This document shows, one piece after another, positions 56,501-61,299 of a stretch of DNA of 64,000 nucleotides. Within the stretch, counting starts at the first letter, position 1. Each line of letters opens with the position of its first letter. The position numbers and the translations under genes were made by a program. The DNA comes from Liolophura sinensis (lineage: Eukaryota > Mollusca > Polyplacophora > Chitonida > Chitonidae), in NCBI RefSeq assembly GCF_032854445.1, contig NC_088300.1:930001-994000 (forward strand), given 5' to 3'. The notes under the pieces were generated by a model. It saw only the letters and a program-made list of their open reading frames with translations. It was not told where the DNA came from and ran no database searches.

Positions 56501-59091
56501 TCAGACCTCTTCTCACCAGTCAGACTCTCCTCACCACTCGGGCTCTCCTCACCAGTCAGGCCCTCCTCACCAGTCAGACCCTCCTCACCAGTCAGACTCT
56601 CCTCCCCATGCAGACTCTCCTCACCAGTCAGACCCTCCTCCCCATGCAGACTCTCCTCACCAGTCAGATCTCTTCTCACCAGTCAGACTCTCCTCACCAC
56701 TCGGGCTCTCCTCACCAGTCAGACTCTCCTCACCAGTCAGACCCTCCTCCCCATGCAGGCTCTCCTCACCAGTCAGACCCTCCTCCCCATGCAAACTCTC
56801 CTCACCAGTCAGACCTCTCCTCACAGTCAGACTCTCCTCACCACTCGGGCTCTCCCCACCAGTCAGACCCTCCTCACCAGTCGGACTCTCCTCACCACTC
56901 GGGCTCTCCTCACCAGTCAGACTCTCCTCACCAGTCAGACCCCTCCTCCCCATGCAAACTCTCCTCACCAGTCAGACCTCTTCTCACAAGTCAGACTCTC
57001 CTCACCACTCGGGCTCTCCTCACCAGTCAGACTCTCCTCACCAGTCAGACCCTCCTCACCAGTCGGACTCTCCTCACCACTCGGGCTCTCCTCACCAGTC
57101 AGACCCTCCTCACCAGTCGGACTCTCCTCACCACTCGGGCTCTTCTCACCAGTCAGACTCTCCTCACCACTCGGGCTCTCCTCACCAGTCAGACTCTCCT
57201 CACCAGTCAGACCCTCCTCACCAGTCGGACTCTCCTCACCACTCGGGCTCTCCTCACCAGTCAGACTCTCCTCACCAGTCAGACCCTCCTCCCATGCACA
57301 CCCTCCTCCCCATGCACACCCTCCTCACCAGTCAGACCCTCCTCCCCAGTCAGACTCTCCTCACCAGTCAGACCCTCCTCACCAGTCAGACCCTCCTCAC
57401 CAGTCAGACTCTCCTCACCAGTCAGACCCTCCTCACCAGTCGGACTCTCCTCACCAGTCAGACCCTCCTCACCAGTTGGACTCTCCTCACCAGTCAGACC
57501 CTCCTCACCAGTCGGACTCTCCTCACCAGTCAGACTCTCCTCACCAGTCAGACCCTCCTCACCAGTCGGACTCTCCTCACCAGTCAGACCCTCCTCACCA
57601 GTCAGACTCTCCTCACCAGTCAGACCCTCCTCACCAGTCGGACTCTCCTCACCACTCGGGCTCTCCTCATCAGTCAGACTCTCCTCACCAGTCAGACCCT
57701 CCTCCCCATGCAGACTCTCCTTACCAGTCAAACCTCTCCTCACCAGTCAGACCCTCCTCCCCAGTCAGACTCTCCTCACCAGTCAGACTCTCCTCACCAC
57801 TCGGGCTCTCCTCACCAGTCAGACCCTCCTCACCAGTCAGACTCTCCTCACCACTCGGGCTCTCCTCACCAGTCAGACTCTCCTCACCAGTCAGACCCTC
57901 CTCCCCATGCAGACCCTCCTCCCCATGCACACCCTCCTCACCAGTCAGGCCCTCCTCCCCATGCAGACTCTCCTCACCAGTCAGACTCTCCTCACCAGTC
58001 AGGCCCTCCTCACCAGCCAGGCACTCCTCCAAGTCAAACACACCTCTCCAGACACTATCCTCACCAGTCAGACCATCAACAACCAGTTACTCTCCTCACT
58101 TTCAAACTCTCCTCACCAGTCAGACTCTACCTCACCAGTCAGACTCTCCTAACCAGTCAGACCCTCCTCCCCATGCAGACTCTCCTCACCAGTCAGGCAC
58201 TTTTTGCCAGTCAGACTCTCCTCCCAAGTCAGACCTTCCTCTCCAGTCAGATTCTCCTCAGCGGTCAGACTCTCCTCATCAGTCAAACACTCAGTCATTG
58301 GTCACTCTCCACACCAGTCACACTCTTCATCAGTCATACTCTCCTCCCCAGTCATACTTTCCTCACCAGTCACTTTCCTCACCAGTCACATTCTCCTCAT
58401 CAGTCAGACTTTCCTCACCATTCATTCTTTCCTCTTTCTCATTCACTCTCCTCAGACAATCCTCTCCAGTCAGGCTCCTCTCATCAGTCAGACACACCTC
58501 ATCAGTCAGACTCTCCTCATACGTAAGGCTATCCTCATCAGTCACTCTCCTCCTCAGTCTCTTTACCATTCAAACTCTCCTCATTAGTCACACTCTGAAG
58601 CAGCAGCCATTTTGTTTTCACCAAAGTTATGGGTTACATCCATGTTAAGCCTGAAAACAAGAGTCTCTTGGTCGATTTGTTTAGAAATAGTTTGCCTTAT
58701 AATGAAATCGGGTATGATGTATGCTATACCATAGGTTGCTGCCACGGTTATGATATTCCACCAACCAAGTACCATAAAAAGAGAGGAGTTGAAACAGCCA
58801 CCTGGGGCTTCGCATCTGTCACACTCTGATTACCTGTATGACAAATGGACAACTCATGGGTAGAGGGCATCAAGAAATGCGTACAATATCCAGCCAGGTA
58901 CCTGACAAACTTTCCACGGCTATAAATTCCATGTATCAAACATTCAAAAATGCAAAATAAAAAACTGCTCACGTTGTAAAACAGGGAGAGTATGAGTTGT
59001 GATCTCTTTGAAAAGCTGAGCTATTCCTCCAGAAGCCTTGGCTACCATGTGATGTTCGCTTGGGGTTCGACTCAGAATATTTCGTCTTGAC
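17385..59091 (-). CDS. DYRK/HIPK-like CMGC protein kinase with long disordered tail (13 exons, 5' end missing)
   Basis: Exons on the minus strand are 59091-58973, 51854-51793, 45190-45063, 44703-44563, 42588-42484, 41702-41585, 41236-41115, 38357-38235, 31990-31891, 26150-26049, 23267-23175, 19614-17954 and 17582-17385. All introns are GT/AG, every phase matches and the sum is 3,072 nt (1,023 codons plus stop). Residues are counted from the first exon found; the ATG lies further upstream. Residues 85-393 form a protein kinase domain: GTGQSA loop (92-97), VAIK Lys115, alpha-C Glu128, HADLKPDN (Asp214, Lys216, Asn219), DFG (235-237), APE (263-265), Asp277 of IDLWSVG and Arg376 of ERLSP. All catalytic residues are present, so the enzyme should be active. 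HAD instead of HRD and the overall alignment place it near DYRK/HIPK/PRP4. I recognise no specific orthologue. The tail (405-958) is low-complexity and basic and ends in a conserved-looking 65-residue exon. Exon boundaries are my own predictions. Confidence 0.85.
17954..19614 (-). CDS. Kinase exon 12: large disordered tail exon with coding repeats
   Basis: A 1,661-nt exon open throughout, acceptor TTTTTTCAG, donor GACGAG|GTAGGC. It begins PSDEKCGYPSVLVSK and ends PSSPLSDDSDE. It is rich in Ser, Lys and Pro and contains basic patches (GGKKRRVAK, SKSKARIIYWGKKKHSEKF) that could act as nuclear localisation or nucleic-acid-binding segments (inference). Three in-frame tandem repeats are visible: a 16-residue unit (SPRVQDGPSDSTSGEA), an 11-residue unit (SSPVTSQPLPC) and a two-copy 11-residue unit (ETGKSRKRIGT). 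No known domain is recognised. Confidence 0.85.
18640..18785 (-). repeat. Coding tandem repeat, 33-bp unit (11 aa)
   Basis: Four copies encoding variants of SSPVTSQPLPC inside the large tail exon. The unit length is a multiple of three, so the frame is kept. Confidence 0.92.
19140..19365 (-). repeat. Coding tandem repeat, 48-bp unit (16 aa)
   Basis: Four to five copies encoding SPRVQDGPSDSTSGEA and variants (VRDG/VQDR) inside the tail exon. Each unit has Ser-Pro and acidic Ser sites that could be phosphorylated (inference). Confidence 0.92.
19885..20478. repeat. Short tandem array, 16-bp unit (with 13-14-bp variants)
   Basis: About 37 copies of TAATTCTGACTCTGTG with T/C and length variants, in the intron between kinase exons 11 and 12. 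Confidence 0.95.
20479..23174 (-). repeat. Minisatellite, 52-bp unit, derived from the exon 11 donor
   Basis: About 52 copies. On the gene's sense strand each unit contains CTCTACCCACAATGGTACAG, which matches the last bases of exon 11 and its donor (CTTCCCACAATG|GTACAG). The array starts at the exon edge itself. Open frames throughout are by-products of the repeat. Confidence 0.93.
23175..23267 (-). CDS. Kinase exon 11: end of the kinase domain
   Basis: Splices as ...RYDP-D-ERLSPCEAACHPFLAQ. Arg376 and the HPFL block close the kinase fold. Acceptor TGTTACAG, donor AATG|GTACAG. The donor is unusual, but the phase (1) fits the next exon exactly, and the same sequence is repeated in the array downstream. 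Confidence 0.8.
23575..24290. repeat. Tandem array, ~32-42-bp units
   Basis: About 19 copies of CACCCAGACAGACACTACAT followed by ACATCTATACAACAT or ATCTATGATATACAACAT. Intronic. Confidence 0.92.
24300..25880. repeat. Minisatellite, ~59-bp unit
   Basis: About 27 copies containing CCACCGACCCAAACTCCACC, ACTGACTGATGATACATATA and CAGTACTGCACCA. The sense strand of the gene is G-rich (GTGGTGG runs). It is stop-free in several frames, giving spurious frames of over 500 codons. Confidence 0.93.
25921..26035 (-). mobile_element. SINE tail fragment, family B, beside the exon 10 donor
   Basis: TTTATTTATTTATTTGATTG, then GTGTTTTACGCC, ACTTAGTAGACGGCG and CAGCATTACGGTGGGAGG. It is the same conserved tail as at 30388 and 39290 and has no tRNA-like head. 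It ends about 14 bp from kinase exon 10. Confidence 0.7.
26049..26150 (-). CDS. Kinase exon 10: subdomain X-XI
   Basis: Encodes TNDLRLLLKTGK...YAFASFLSQILRYDP, matching the hydrophobic helix and (L/Y)DP block before the HPF motif. Phase 1 at both ends, acceptor CCTTTCAG, donor CCGG|GTAAGG. A SINE tail begins about 14 bp past the donor. Confidence 0.85.
26160..26985. other. Unique intronic sequence
   Basis: No exon recognised. A diverged fragment of the 'ggggttttacgtcatactta' element lies near 26870-26945. Confidence 0.4.
26985..29275. repeat. Minisatellite, 52-bp unit
   Basis: About 44 copies containing ACTGAAGCATCATACCAACC, AGAGCAGACATTACACCCCA and CCTAGACACTAC. Intronic. Unrelated in sequence to the other 52-bp array. 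Confidence 0.95.
29275..29400 (-). mobile_element. tRNA-derived SINE, family A (5' part)
   Basis: On the minus strand: GGCCTACTGGTTAGAGCATC (box-A-like), a diverged middle, then CACTGAGAGGCTAGAGTGAG. This matches the order seen at 2841-2960. It sits exactly between two minisatellites. Confidence 0.55.
29460..31255. repeat. Minisatellite, ~31-bp unit, interrupted by a SINE
   Basis: Copies of GTAGTTCTCACTATCTGTAA followed by ACACGGTGCAT, with longer-period sub-arrays after 30550. A family-B SINE at 30388-30545 splits it. Confidence 0.93.
30388..30545 (-). mobile_element. SINE tail, family B
   Basis: TTTATTTATTTGATTGGTG, GCCGTACTCAAGAATATTTC, CGACGGCGGCCAGCATTATG and GCAGGTTGCTGGCAGACC. It is near identical to the copy at 39290. 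The minisatellite resumes on its right side. Confidence 0.75.
31258..31815. repeat. Minisatellite, 31-bp unit
   Basis: About 18 copies of TGGTTATAACAACTTGTAAA plus CATGCTGTGTG. It has the same length as the adjoining array and shares GTAAACA, so it may be a diverged relative. It ends about 75 bp from kinase exon 9. Confidence 0.93.
31891..31990 (-). CDS. Kinase exon 9: CMGC-insert region
   Basis: 33 codons plus 1 nt, MVHLLGPVPRSLVQRGKFYS then SLDMFTFSGLQPD. The LLGPVP block is typical of the region after subdomain IX in CMGC kinases. Acceptor GTCTCAG, donor GATG|GTAAGA, phases 0 and 1. Confidence 0.85.
32450..33620. repeat. Minisatellite, ~40-43-bp unit
   Basis: About 28 copies of AGTCATGAGGTTGTATCAGT followed by TCTCCCCCTTGTGGTGTTG and ACAT. 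Intronic. Confidence 0.94.
33880..35585. repeat. Minisatellite, 42-bp unit
   Basis: About 40 copies containing TTCAGAATATCTGTTACCCA and CACACAGGCAGCATTTACTG. The unit length is a multiple of three, so frames of 200-390 codons appear on both strands; none is supported as a gene. Confidence 0.95.
35600..38230. other. Mostly unique intronic sequence
   Basis: No exon recognised apart from the mobile element at 36297-36710. The rest is AT-rich and without coding signal on either strand. Confidence 0.4.
36297..36710. mobile_element. Dispersed element, family C ('cttggggtttaacgtc')
   Basis: Contains GTGCTTGGGGTTTAACGTCA, TTTTTCAGTCATATGACGAC, ATGTGCCTCCTTGCTGCAGG, TTGCACTATCCCCTTAATGC and a tail with CCATGGATCTACTGATCC. 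A short copy of its start is at 59465-59525 and a diverged one near 26870. It has no open frame and is probably a non-autonomous element; class not determined. Confidence 0.55.
38235..38357 (-). CDS. Kinase exon 8: subdomain IX
   Basis: 41 codons encoding VMFGLQFGQEIDLWSVGC, then ILAELFLGRPLFYGATKEE. It continues directly from APE of the previous exon in phase 0. Acceptor GTGTTGCAG, donor AAG|GTGGGT. Its first ~55 nt with the acceptor are the core of the 38358-40950 array. Confidence 0.9.
38358..40950 (-). repeat. Minisatellite, ~80-90-bp unit, made from the 5' part of kinase exon 8 and its acceptor
   Basis: About 27 copies. On the sense strand each unit reads GTTTATGTGTTGCAG, then GTGATGTTTGGTTTACAGTT and GGAGATAGACCTGTGGTCTG. 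This is the real acceptor and the first ~55 nt of exon 8 (VMFGLQFGQEIDLWSVGC), followed by ~30 nt of intron. Copies vary by a 9-bp deletion in the exon part. A SINE interrupts the array at 39290-39535. Confidence 0.95.
39290..39535 (-). mobile_element. Full-length tRNA-headed SINE, family B, inside the exon 8 array
   Basis: On the minus strand: a tRNA-like head with CCGTGGCTCAGTCTGTTAGC (box A) and GTGAGTTCAAGACC (box B), a body with GGTCTGCCAGCAACC, the conserved tail CATAATGCTGGCCGCC and a poly(A) run (T run at 39290-39303). ACCAAACAT stands on both sides and fits a target-site duplication. Confidence 0.8.
41115..41236 (-). CDS. Kinase exon 7: DFG, activation loop and APE
   Basis: Encodes SLHVADFGNAIHCVYDE then VSLYYEDFDLQTLLYRAPE. 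DFG 235-237 and APE 263-265 are intact. The tyrosine(s) that DYRK (YxYIQS) and HIPK (TYLQS) place before the P+1 loop align with Asp253 and Asp255 here. Donor GAG|GTAAGG. Confidence 0.9.
41585..41702 (-). CDS. Kinase exon 6: catalytic loop
   Basis: Encodes EIYSKIRQVAVRLL...NVIHADLKPDNLLLKT. It holds Asp214, Lys216 and Asn219. Arg of HRD is Ala, as is usual in DYRK, HIPK and PRP4 kinases. Acceptor TTTTTGCAG, donor ACAA|GTGTGT, phases 0 and 1. Confidence 0.9.
42190..42483 (-). repeat. Array derived from the exon 5 donor, ~16-49-bp units
   Basis: On the sense strand CACCCTCAGAGGTAAGCACC recurs, identical to the end of exon 5 and its donor. Intermediate copies read CTCTGTGGGTGC or GTAACCTATG on the plus strand. 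The array begins at the exon edge. Confidence 0.85.
42484..42588 (-). CDS. Kinase exon 5: hinge region
   Basis: 35 codons with FDDHYCMVFELM, matching the DYRK/HIPK beta-5/hinge (HICMTFELL, HTCLVFEML). It is followed by a Pro/Asp-rich insert ending DDTSAPSE. Donor GAG|GTAAGC; copies of this exon edge and donor recur in the intron just downstream. Confidence 0.85.
42700..43800 (-). repeat. Minisatellite, 41-bp unit
   Basis: About 26 copies. On the sense strand the unit reads CTGGTGAGTGTGACTG, TTCACTTGTCTGTAGATTAG and GCCTG. It shares CTGGTGAGTGTG, TTCAC and TGTCTGTAGA with the 44090-44562 array, so both appear to come from the exon 4 donor. Confidence 0.92.
43850..44070 (-). mobile_element. 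Diverged family-B SINE separating two related arrays
   Basis: TTTATTTGATTGGCATTTTA, CAGCATTCTGGTGGGAGG, AGCAGGTTGCTGGCAGAC and ACTCACAGCAACCACATTGG, ending GTGAGAGGCTTGAG. It aligns with the 39290 copy but is much more diverged, hence older. Confidence 0.7.
44090..44562 (-). repeat. Minisatellite, ~36-38-bp unit, derived from the exon 4 donor
   Basis: About 12 copies. On the sense strand TTCACATGTCTGTAGAATAC then TGGTGAGTGTGATTG. The real exon end reads CTCACATGTGTGCAGGTTAC then TG|GTCAGTGTGG. The array starts at this exon edge. Confidence 0.88.
44563..44703 (-). CDS. Kinase exon 4: VAIK and alpha-C helix
   Basis: Encodes 47 codons including NKAVAIKILHSHFYRLGYQE (catalytic Lys115, alpha-C Glu128) and GVSHVCRLL at the end. 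Donor CTG|GTCAGT was chosen over two nearby GTs because it keeps phase 0 and gives an ungapped by-eye match to the DYRK region NIVHMLNHFTF. The donor is weak, while repeat copies of it downstream read CTG|GTGAGT. Confidence 0.75.
45063..45190 (-). CDS. Kinase exon 3: glycine-rich loop
   Basis: Encodes YGCYTDVYGCFDVNDG, then RYRFVEVLGTGQSAVVIRAQ, which is kinase subdomain I with loop GTGQSAVV. Acceptor CTACCTTCAG, donor CAG|GTGAAC, phases 1 and 0. The first ~35 nt of the exon and its acceptor are duplicated many times in the upstream intron (45191-46045). Confidence 0.85.
45191..46045 (-). repeat. Minisatellite, 56-bp unit, made from the exon 3 acceptor and exon start
   Basis: About 14 copies. 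On the sense strand GATGTGTTTGTCTACCCTCAG is followed by ATGATGGCTACTACACAAAT and GTTAATGGCTGTTTT. The real junction has CTACCTTCAG followed by ACTATGGTTGCTACACAGAC. Each unit could encode GYYTNVNGCFDV, parallel to GCYTDVYGCFDV of exon 3. Some units carry a CATGTGCATGACAGG variant. Confidence 0.94.
46045..46545. repeat. Minisatellite, 38-bp unit
   Basis: About 13 copies of TGTAGTTCACATGGGACGAT followed by TTGCCTTGGATCGCTACA. It is fused directly to the preceding 56-bp array. Confidence 0.94.
46550..48090. other. Unique intronic sequence
   Basis: No exon recognised. The short frames at 47547-47866 have no splice or motif support. Confidence 0.4.
48095..50950. repeat. Minisatellite, 43-bp unit (largest array)
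   Basis: About 66 copies of CAGGATCAGCACGGCACAAA followed by TACAGTACATGTAAACAACA and CGC. Recurring blocks of units (for example those with AAATAACAAGCCAGGATCAT) show higher-order duplication. Confidence 0.96.
50950..51715. repeat. Minisatellite, ~72-bp unit
   Basis: About 10 copies containing GTGAACACCACTGGGTATGT, ATGTTATACAGGCATCACAA and CATGTACATGAAACATGG. It abuts the 43-bp array and ends about 80 bp from kinase exon 2. Confidence 0.94.
51793..51854 (-). CDS. Kinase gene exon 2 (small, 62 nt)
   Basis: Lies between acceptor CTGTTAG and donor GCT|GTAGGC. It encodes SDKDAEDRQHLLRRWGKMCS plus split codons at both ends. It has no motif, and was found because its phases (2 in, 1 out) join the flanking exons exactly to give ...GKMCS-YYGCYTDVYG.... 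Both splice sites are only moderate, so this is the least certain internal exon. Confidence 0.55.
51860..52375. other. Unique intronic sequence left of the 56-bp array
   Basis: Contains a short GGTGGGGTGGGGTGGGG run at 52169-52186, a possible G-quadruplex on the plus strand. No exon recognised. Confidence 0.4.
52380..53345. repeat. Minisatellite, ~56-bp unit
   Basis: About 17 copies of AACCATTACCACACAATCTT, ACACACAGGGACATTATCAT and AGAACCCCTAACACAC. Intronic. Confidence 0.93.
53360..54010. repeat. Minisatellite, ~25-32-bp unit
   Basis: About 22 copies of CACAAACACAGAAGTTACCA followed by TTATCAAAGAGC, with shorter variants. Confidence 0.92.
54355..54536. repeat. Short tandem array, 21-bp unit
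   Basis: Eight to nine copies of GGGGCCGCTCTCACTGCGTGT. The length is a multiple of three, which explains the overlapping open frames on both strands. Confidence 0.95.
54870..54962 (+). mobile_element. SINE tail fragment, family B (diverged)
   Basis: GCACTCAGGTTTCCTGCAGC, CATAATACTGACTGCC and CTTCAGTATGGCATTAAACA, followed by AATCCAATAAATCAATC. It matches the reverse complement of the 39290 tail. Confidence 0.5.
56155..58600 (-). repeat. Minisatellite, 18-bp unit, in the first kinase intron found
   Basis: About 130 copies of CAGACTCTCCTCACCAGT with variants (CCCTCC, CCACTCGGG, CCCATG), decaying towards 58600. The 18-bp length leaves most frames open (784, 728 and 514 codons on plus; shorter on minus). 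On the gene's sense strand the unit is ACTGGTGAGGAGAGTCTG, which contains a donor-like CTG|GTGAGG. Confidence 0.96.
58973..59091 (-). CDS. Kinase gene, first exon found (disordered N-terminal segment)
   Basis: The acceptor CTATTTCAG precedes 59091 and the donor AAC|GTGAGC follows 58973. The chosen frame begins VKTKYSESNPKRTSH and ends SYSPCFTT; it is polar and Ser-rich. A second frame is also open, but only this one (phase 0 to 2) splices in frame into the next exon. There is no ATG, so at least one more 5' exon must exist, probably between 59.2 and 61.2 kb or beyond. Confidence 0.6.
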
Positions 59092-59099
59092 CTGAAATA

Positions 59100-60865
59100 G
59101 CCCACAATTAACATGCAAATTAAGATTACATACAAAAAAAAAATGGTTAGAGATAAAAGTAAACAACTAGACTTTCAAAGCTTTAGGAAGTTAGATATTT
59201 CTTTCATCATCCTCCTTTTGATTCATTCATTTATTTGGTTGGCGTTCATATTTTACTTATACAACACATGTAAATTTTATGTATGGAGACCATATATAGA
59301 AAAAAAAATATGAAGGTTATGATTTCAAACTTTAGAGGCAAAGATAATAAATAATAACAAGGAGATAATAATAACCAGAATCATTTAGAAAGAGGTTTGA
59401 AAACAATAAATAGTCAGACATGTTTTCAGACATGCTTGGTAAATCAACTGAGACCACAGGAGTGAGTGAGTGCTTGGGGTTTAACGTCGTTCTCAACAAT
59501 TTTTCAGTCATATGACGACGAGAGACCACAGGATGTTACCTGTTAGAGCAACCAGAAACACACAGTGGTGTCACTCATTCCATGCACAGACATGTATGGT
59601 AGAAAGGCAAAACTAGAAATAACTTGTGCCTGATTAGACAAACCTTATAACATGGTGACACTTTTGATTGCCTCAAGGTGCGTGATTTTCATTACTTAGA
59701 AAGGCGATACCTCAGATACACGTGCAACATCACAAAGATAAAAAGTTCTGCTTTTTAAACTTCCTTTGGGATACTTTATGGAGAATATATACATTTGGTC
59801 AAGTGTTGTCTTTTCTTTTAAAGGTGACATATTGACTGTGCCTTAAGAAATTTTATCAAATGCAACTCAAAGTGATCCTTTCTGGGGAGCTTTTTAATCT
59901 GTGAGTGAATGAAATTTGCAGGAAAACTTAACTTATATCAGTAAACCATCATATATTTGTTTAGTTTACTTGTTAGTTTAAAGACATCATGATTAGTTTG
60001 AAAACCAAACAACAACCACATTTAAATAAAGTATGCATCACCTGTATTACCATTTCATGCAGATTTCACATGTAGTTTTCATGATTTTATATACACTTTT
60101 CTTTACAGTTAATGATGTGCAAAAAGCACCAAGGTTCTACCGTGGACTTTATGAGCATATTGAACAGGTGACATCACTGTGCTTCAGCTTGTTCAATATG
60201 GTTCAAAAAGTCCACCGTTGAACCTATCTGTATTTTAGTCACAGTCAACTGTGAAAAAAAAACGCAAAAAAATCAAGAAGACTATATTTGGACTCAGCAA
60301 GAAATAGCCTTTTTAATGACGAATACTTTATTTATTGACGGTCTGTTCTACCCTGTACACTCGTGCTACCAGACAAGAACAAGTAAGCACACTTCAAGGT
60401 GAATGTTTGTTGACGAAATTTGTGCGATATTCTTTCCTCTTCAAACAAATTATGAGAAGGCTGAGAAGCAGACATTCTGGGCGTATCCAACAAATGACCA
60501 GAGCCCGTCGCTGATATTTTACGTTTCTAGCTTCCATCTCAAAATTTCAAGTTTGTAAGGTAAGGCTGTCAATGTGGTGCCCGTGTAAAACTTCGCTAGA
60601 AACACATTTCTTGCTGCTTTTGGTGCGGTTACAACAACAACATTTAAGTGTTGTAAACAGTAAAGACAAAGGAGTTGACAACTAATACCGGATATACACA
60701 CCCGTCGTGGGGTTTATTGAAAGCACTCATGTTTCACTTTCAACTATTCCATCATCCAGCGTTCATAAATGTTCATATCATCGTCTCATCCGGCCTGTCA
60801 AAGCAATCTCGCAATGCCCTCTAGAACATTTTCAGAATTCAAAACTAAGCGCCTTCTGCTTCCGC
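59100..60865. other. Unique sequence upstream of the first kinase exon found
   Basis: Fragments of family-B (59215-59262) and family-C (59465-59525) elements are seen. No coding exon is recognised. The missing 5' kinase exon or exons may lie here or further right. Confidence 0.4.
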
Positions 60866-60869
60866 CTTT

Positions 60870-61290
60870 GTAAATCTCGCGATACTTGGTGAGAATAAGC
60901 CACGTGGCTGATGTCATGCTGGGAGGAGTTAATGTTTACATCAGCATACGCGATGCCTGTTCTGTGAAGATTCAGAGATAATAGTACGAATTTGGGCGTG
61001 AGTCGTTCGTAGAATATTGCAGTTTAATCAACTGAAGAATGGCACGGAGATTTGTCTGTGACAAGTAGTCTAGATATTATCCTGTAAGCCAGAAAGCTTG
61101 GTCTTACTCTACAACTAGCGTAGTAAAATGTTCTGGCGTGTTTGAACCTGTCAAATGCAGCAGCTTTTGATTGGTGGAGCCAAACATAGACCACTGACGT
61201 CACGCACCCAAACAAACGCGTCCATGTGAGCTGTACATACTTCTGTCAAAACAATTACAAGAAGAGGTCGTGAATGTACGTTTACTAAGG
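60870..61290. promoter_or_regulatory. Candidate bidirectional promoter
   Basis: CpG content rises relative to the flanks. Elements seen: TCTCGCGATA (60875-60884, close to the TCTCGCGAGA promoter motif known in animals) and CACGTG (60901-60906). A strong plus-strand donor lies at 61289. The region separates the minus-strand kinase gene from the plus-strand gene at 63140. No transcription start can be fixed from sequence. Confidence 0.4.
61220..61289 (+). other. Candidate 5' untranslated exon of the right-hand gene
   Basis: A near-perfect donor (CTAAG|GTAAGTAT) ends at 61289 inside the CpG-richer region. The next acceptor of good quality on this strand is at 63084, just before the coding exon. 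The start of this exon is a guess; only the donor is firm. Confidence 0.4.
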
Positions 61291-61299
61291 TAAGTATCC

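Noticed and set aside
56172-58648. Frames of 784, 728 and 514 codons on the plus strand
   Set aside because: An 18-bp repeat (multiple of three) open in all frames, lying in a kinase intron on the opposite strand.
60798-60917. 39-codon minus-strand frame starting MTSATWLILTKY in the promoter region, as a possible kinase first exon
   Set aside because: No donor in phase 0 to join the 59091 exon; kept only as a possible short upstream frame.
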